This document shows, in pieces, positions 62,703-64,000 of a stretch of DNA of 64,000 nt. The DNA is from Marixanthomonas ophiurae. Its GTDB lineage: Bacteria > Bacteroidota > Bacteroidia > Flavobacteriales > Flavobacteriaceae. Location of the stretch: assembly GCF_003413745.1 (NCBI RefSeq), contig NZ_QVID01000001.1, positions 2,170,001 through 2,234,000 of the forward strand, given 5' to 3'. The notes below the pieces were generated by a model. The model worked only from the letters and a program-made list of their open reading frames with translations, was not told where the DNA came from and searched no databases. Within the stretch, counting starts at the first letter, position 1. Each line of letters starts with the position of its first letter. Made by a program: the position numbers and the translations under genes.

Positions 62703-63821
62703 TTAGTTATTCAACATAACCGGCATAACAAGCATGGTTACTTGCTCACCTTCATCAAGTCCGTCAACAGGCGTTAAAATTCCGGCGCGGTTCGGTAAAG
62801 ACATCTCTAGAGAAACAACATCGCTCGTTAGGTTATTCAACATTTCGGTAAGGAAACGAGAGTTAAAACCTATTTGCATATCGTCGCCTTGGTAATCACA
62901 GGTTAAACGCTCTTCTGCTTTGTTACTGTAGTCAACATCTTCAGCAGAAATATTAAGCTCAGATCCTGCTATTTTTAAACGGATTTGATGTGTAGTCTTG
63001 TTTGAAAAGATGGACACACGACGTACCGAGTTTAAAAACTGATTGCGATCAATACTGAGTTTGTTCGGATTTTCCTTCGGGATTACCGCTTCGTAATTAG
63101 GGTATTTTCCATCAATTAGGCGACACACCATTTCGGTGTTTTCAAAAGTAAACTTCGCATTGCTTTCATTATATTCAATAGTCACTTCTTCTTCACTGCC
63201 AGCCAAGATGCTTTTTAGTAAATTTAGTGGTTTTTTAGGCATAATGAATTCAGCGTTTTCTGTGGCTTTTAAGTCCTCACGAGTATATTTTACTAATTTG
63301 TGAGCATCGGTTGCTACAAAGGTTAATCCTTCCGAAGAAAATTGAAAAAATACTCCGCTCATTACAGGACGAAGGTCATCGTTACCAGTTGCAAAAAATG
63401 TTTTATTAATAGCAGTAGCCAACACGTCTCCTTGTAAAATTGTAGAAGATGGGTCGTTTAATTCCACTGCATTAGGAAATTCTTCACCATCAGCATACGC
63501 TAAGGCATATTTACCGTGGTTACTGCTTATTTCTACCGTGTTATTTTCTTCAACTGTAAAGGTTAACGGTTGCTCTGGAAAGGTTTTTAAAGTATCTAAC
63601 AACAAACGTGCAGGGATGCAAACCATTCCTTGTTCACTGCTTTCTACTTCCAGTTTTGAAGAAACTGTGGTTTCTAGGTCGGATGCTGAAACGATAAGCG
63701 AACTCCCATCTAGGTTAAACAAAAAATTATCTAAAATAGGAAGCGTATTATTGTTGTTAATAATGCCTCCAAGTACTTGTAGTTGTTTCAGTAAATACGA
63801 ACTCGATACGATGAATTTCAT
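62703..63821 (-). CDS. dnaN: DNA polymerase III beta sliding clamp
   Basis: A 372-residue clamp that encircles DNA and tethers the polymerase. The start MKFIVSSSYLLKQLQVLGGI and the three similar domains of about 120 residues are typical; familiar blocks are NTLPILDNFLFN, GDDDLRPVMSGVFFQ-type (here TGNDDLRPVMSGVFFQ), FVATDAHKLV, RLIDGKYPNYEAVIP and the C-terminal VTMLVMPVML. Length is normal. Upstream lies the probable gldG tail in the same direction, 109 bases away, and a perfect TAnnTTTG box at 63884-63891. Confidence 0.95.
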   Translation of the reverse strand: MKFIVSSSYLLKQLQVLGGIINNNNTLPILDNFLFNLDGSSLIVSASDLETTVSSKLEVESSEQGMVCIPARLLLDTLKTFPEQPLTFTVEENNTVEISSNHGKYALAYADGEEFPNAVELNDPSSTILQGDVLATAINKTFFATGNDDLRPVMSGVFFQFSSEGLTFVATDAHKLVKYTREDLKATENAEFIMPKKPLNLLKSILAGSEEEVTIEYNESNAKFTFENTEMVCRLIDGKYPNYEAVIPKENPNKLSIDRNQFLNSVRRVSIFSNKTTHQIRLKIAGSELNISAEDVDYSNKAEERLTCDYQGDDMQIGFNSRFLTEMLNNLTSDVVSLEMSLPNRAGILTPVDGLDEGEQVTMLVMPVMLNN

Positions 63822-63883
63822 TCTCTATATTTTGTGGAAATAGTTGATTTTCAATTTCAGCTGAATTGTATTCAGCATACATA

Positions 63884-63891
63884 CAAATATA
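63884..63891 (-). promoter_or_regulatory. TAnnTTTG box upstream of dnaN
   Basis: TATATTTG on the minus strand, 62 bases before the dnaN ATG. No TTG was found at the usual upstream distance, so only the proximal element is supported. Confidence 0.45.
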
Positions 63892-63930
63892 TCTGAAATG
63901 CGACGGTTTTGAAAACTAATTTATTAACAG

Positions 63931-64000
63931 TTAACGGGTATAGCGACGTTTTCTGAAATATTGAAAGAGAATTCCGAATATAGCTAGTAACCCCAACGGT
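63931..64000 (-). CDS. gldG: C-terminal end of a membrane protein, probably GldG (cut by window edge)
   Basis: The last 22 residues read PLGLLAIFGILFQYFRKRRY then TR-stop: a hydrophobic helix followed by a basic tail. This is how GldG, a gliding/type IX-associated ABC-transporter accessory protein, ends, and gldG lies next to dnaN in flavobacteria as I recall it. Identity rests on this short tail and gene order. Confidence 0.5.
   Translation of the reverse strand, partial: PLGLLAIFGILFQYFRKRRYTR

Overview
The window looks like chromosomal DNA from a marine-type member of the Flavobacteriaceae (Bacteroidota). It is AT-rich and carries TonB-dependent receptors, HmuY-type haem proteins, a type IX secretion sorting tail, DUF6266/DUF6607/DUF4494/DUF6660 family proteins, and promoters of the TTG / TAnnTTTG type. 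The right edge holds dnaN beside what looks like the tail of gldG, a flavobacterial core arrangement. No rRNA, tRNA or CRISPR array was recognised.

Layout. 1-1153: truncated heavy-metal RND pump (CusA/CzcA type) and a DUF6660 protein, minus strand. 1259-4465: a TIR-like nucleotide-binding protein and a large helix-hairpin-helix/sigma-like protein, separated by a hairpin-forming repeat. 4575-7792: a DUF6266 protein and a YadA-head-like surface protein with a C-terminal S74 chaperone domain. 8254-18587: a tight plus-strand operon for haem/iron acquisition (TonB receptor, HmuY lipoprotein, HmuY-like protein with sorting tail, DUF6607, ankyrin, DUF2271, PepSY-flavodoxin-reductase, DUF6686), with a strong inverted repeat over its promoter. 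18858-26540: DUF4494 protein, M24 peptidase, a 1498-residue double UvrA-like ATPase and an outer-membrane porin.

26754-56500 is an integrated element of about 29.7 kb. Its ends are an 18-bp direct repeat with one mismatch, made from the last codons of mnmE (FCIGK-stop), the same kind of target used by SGI1 in Salmonella. The integration/replication module sits on the mnmE side: zinc-ribbon/HTH protein, tyrosine recombinase, unknown protein, two HTH proteins, BT4734/VirE-N protein and a PriCT-2/DUF3987 protein. No relaxase or conjugation gene was found.

The cargo is one leftward directon of fourteen genes (50308 down to 29525), with overlaps or gaps of 12 bases or less at every junction: XRE regulator, N6-adenine methylase, C5-cytosine methylase, McrB-like AAA+ GTPase, McrC-like nuclease, PIWI/Argonaute protein lacking the first catalytic Asp, DrmE-like protein, DrmA helicase, DrmB (DUF1998), DEDDh exonuclease fused to Trp-rich repeats, and four unknown proteins. 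It reads as a LlaJI/McrBC-like restriction unit, a catalytically dead Argonaute and a DISARM core lacking the phospholipase DrmC, assembled under one controller. This is the most interesting part of the window.

56483-64000 returns to core genes: mnmE (with a palindromic repeat inserted in frame), a DUF4870 protein, a small membrane protein, a second TonB receptor paired with a sorbosone/glucose dehydrogenase-like lipoprotein, dnaN and the probable gldG tail.
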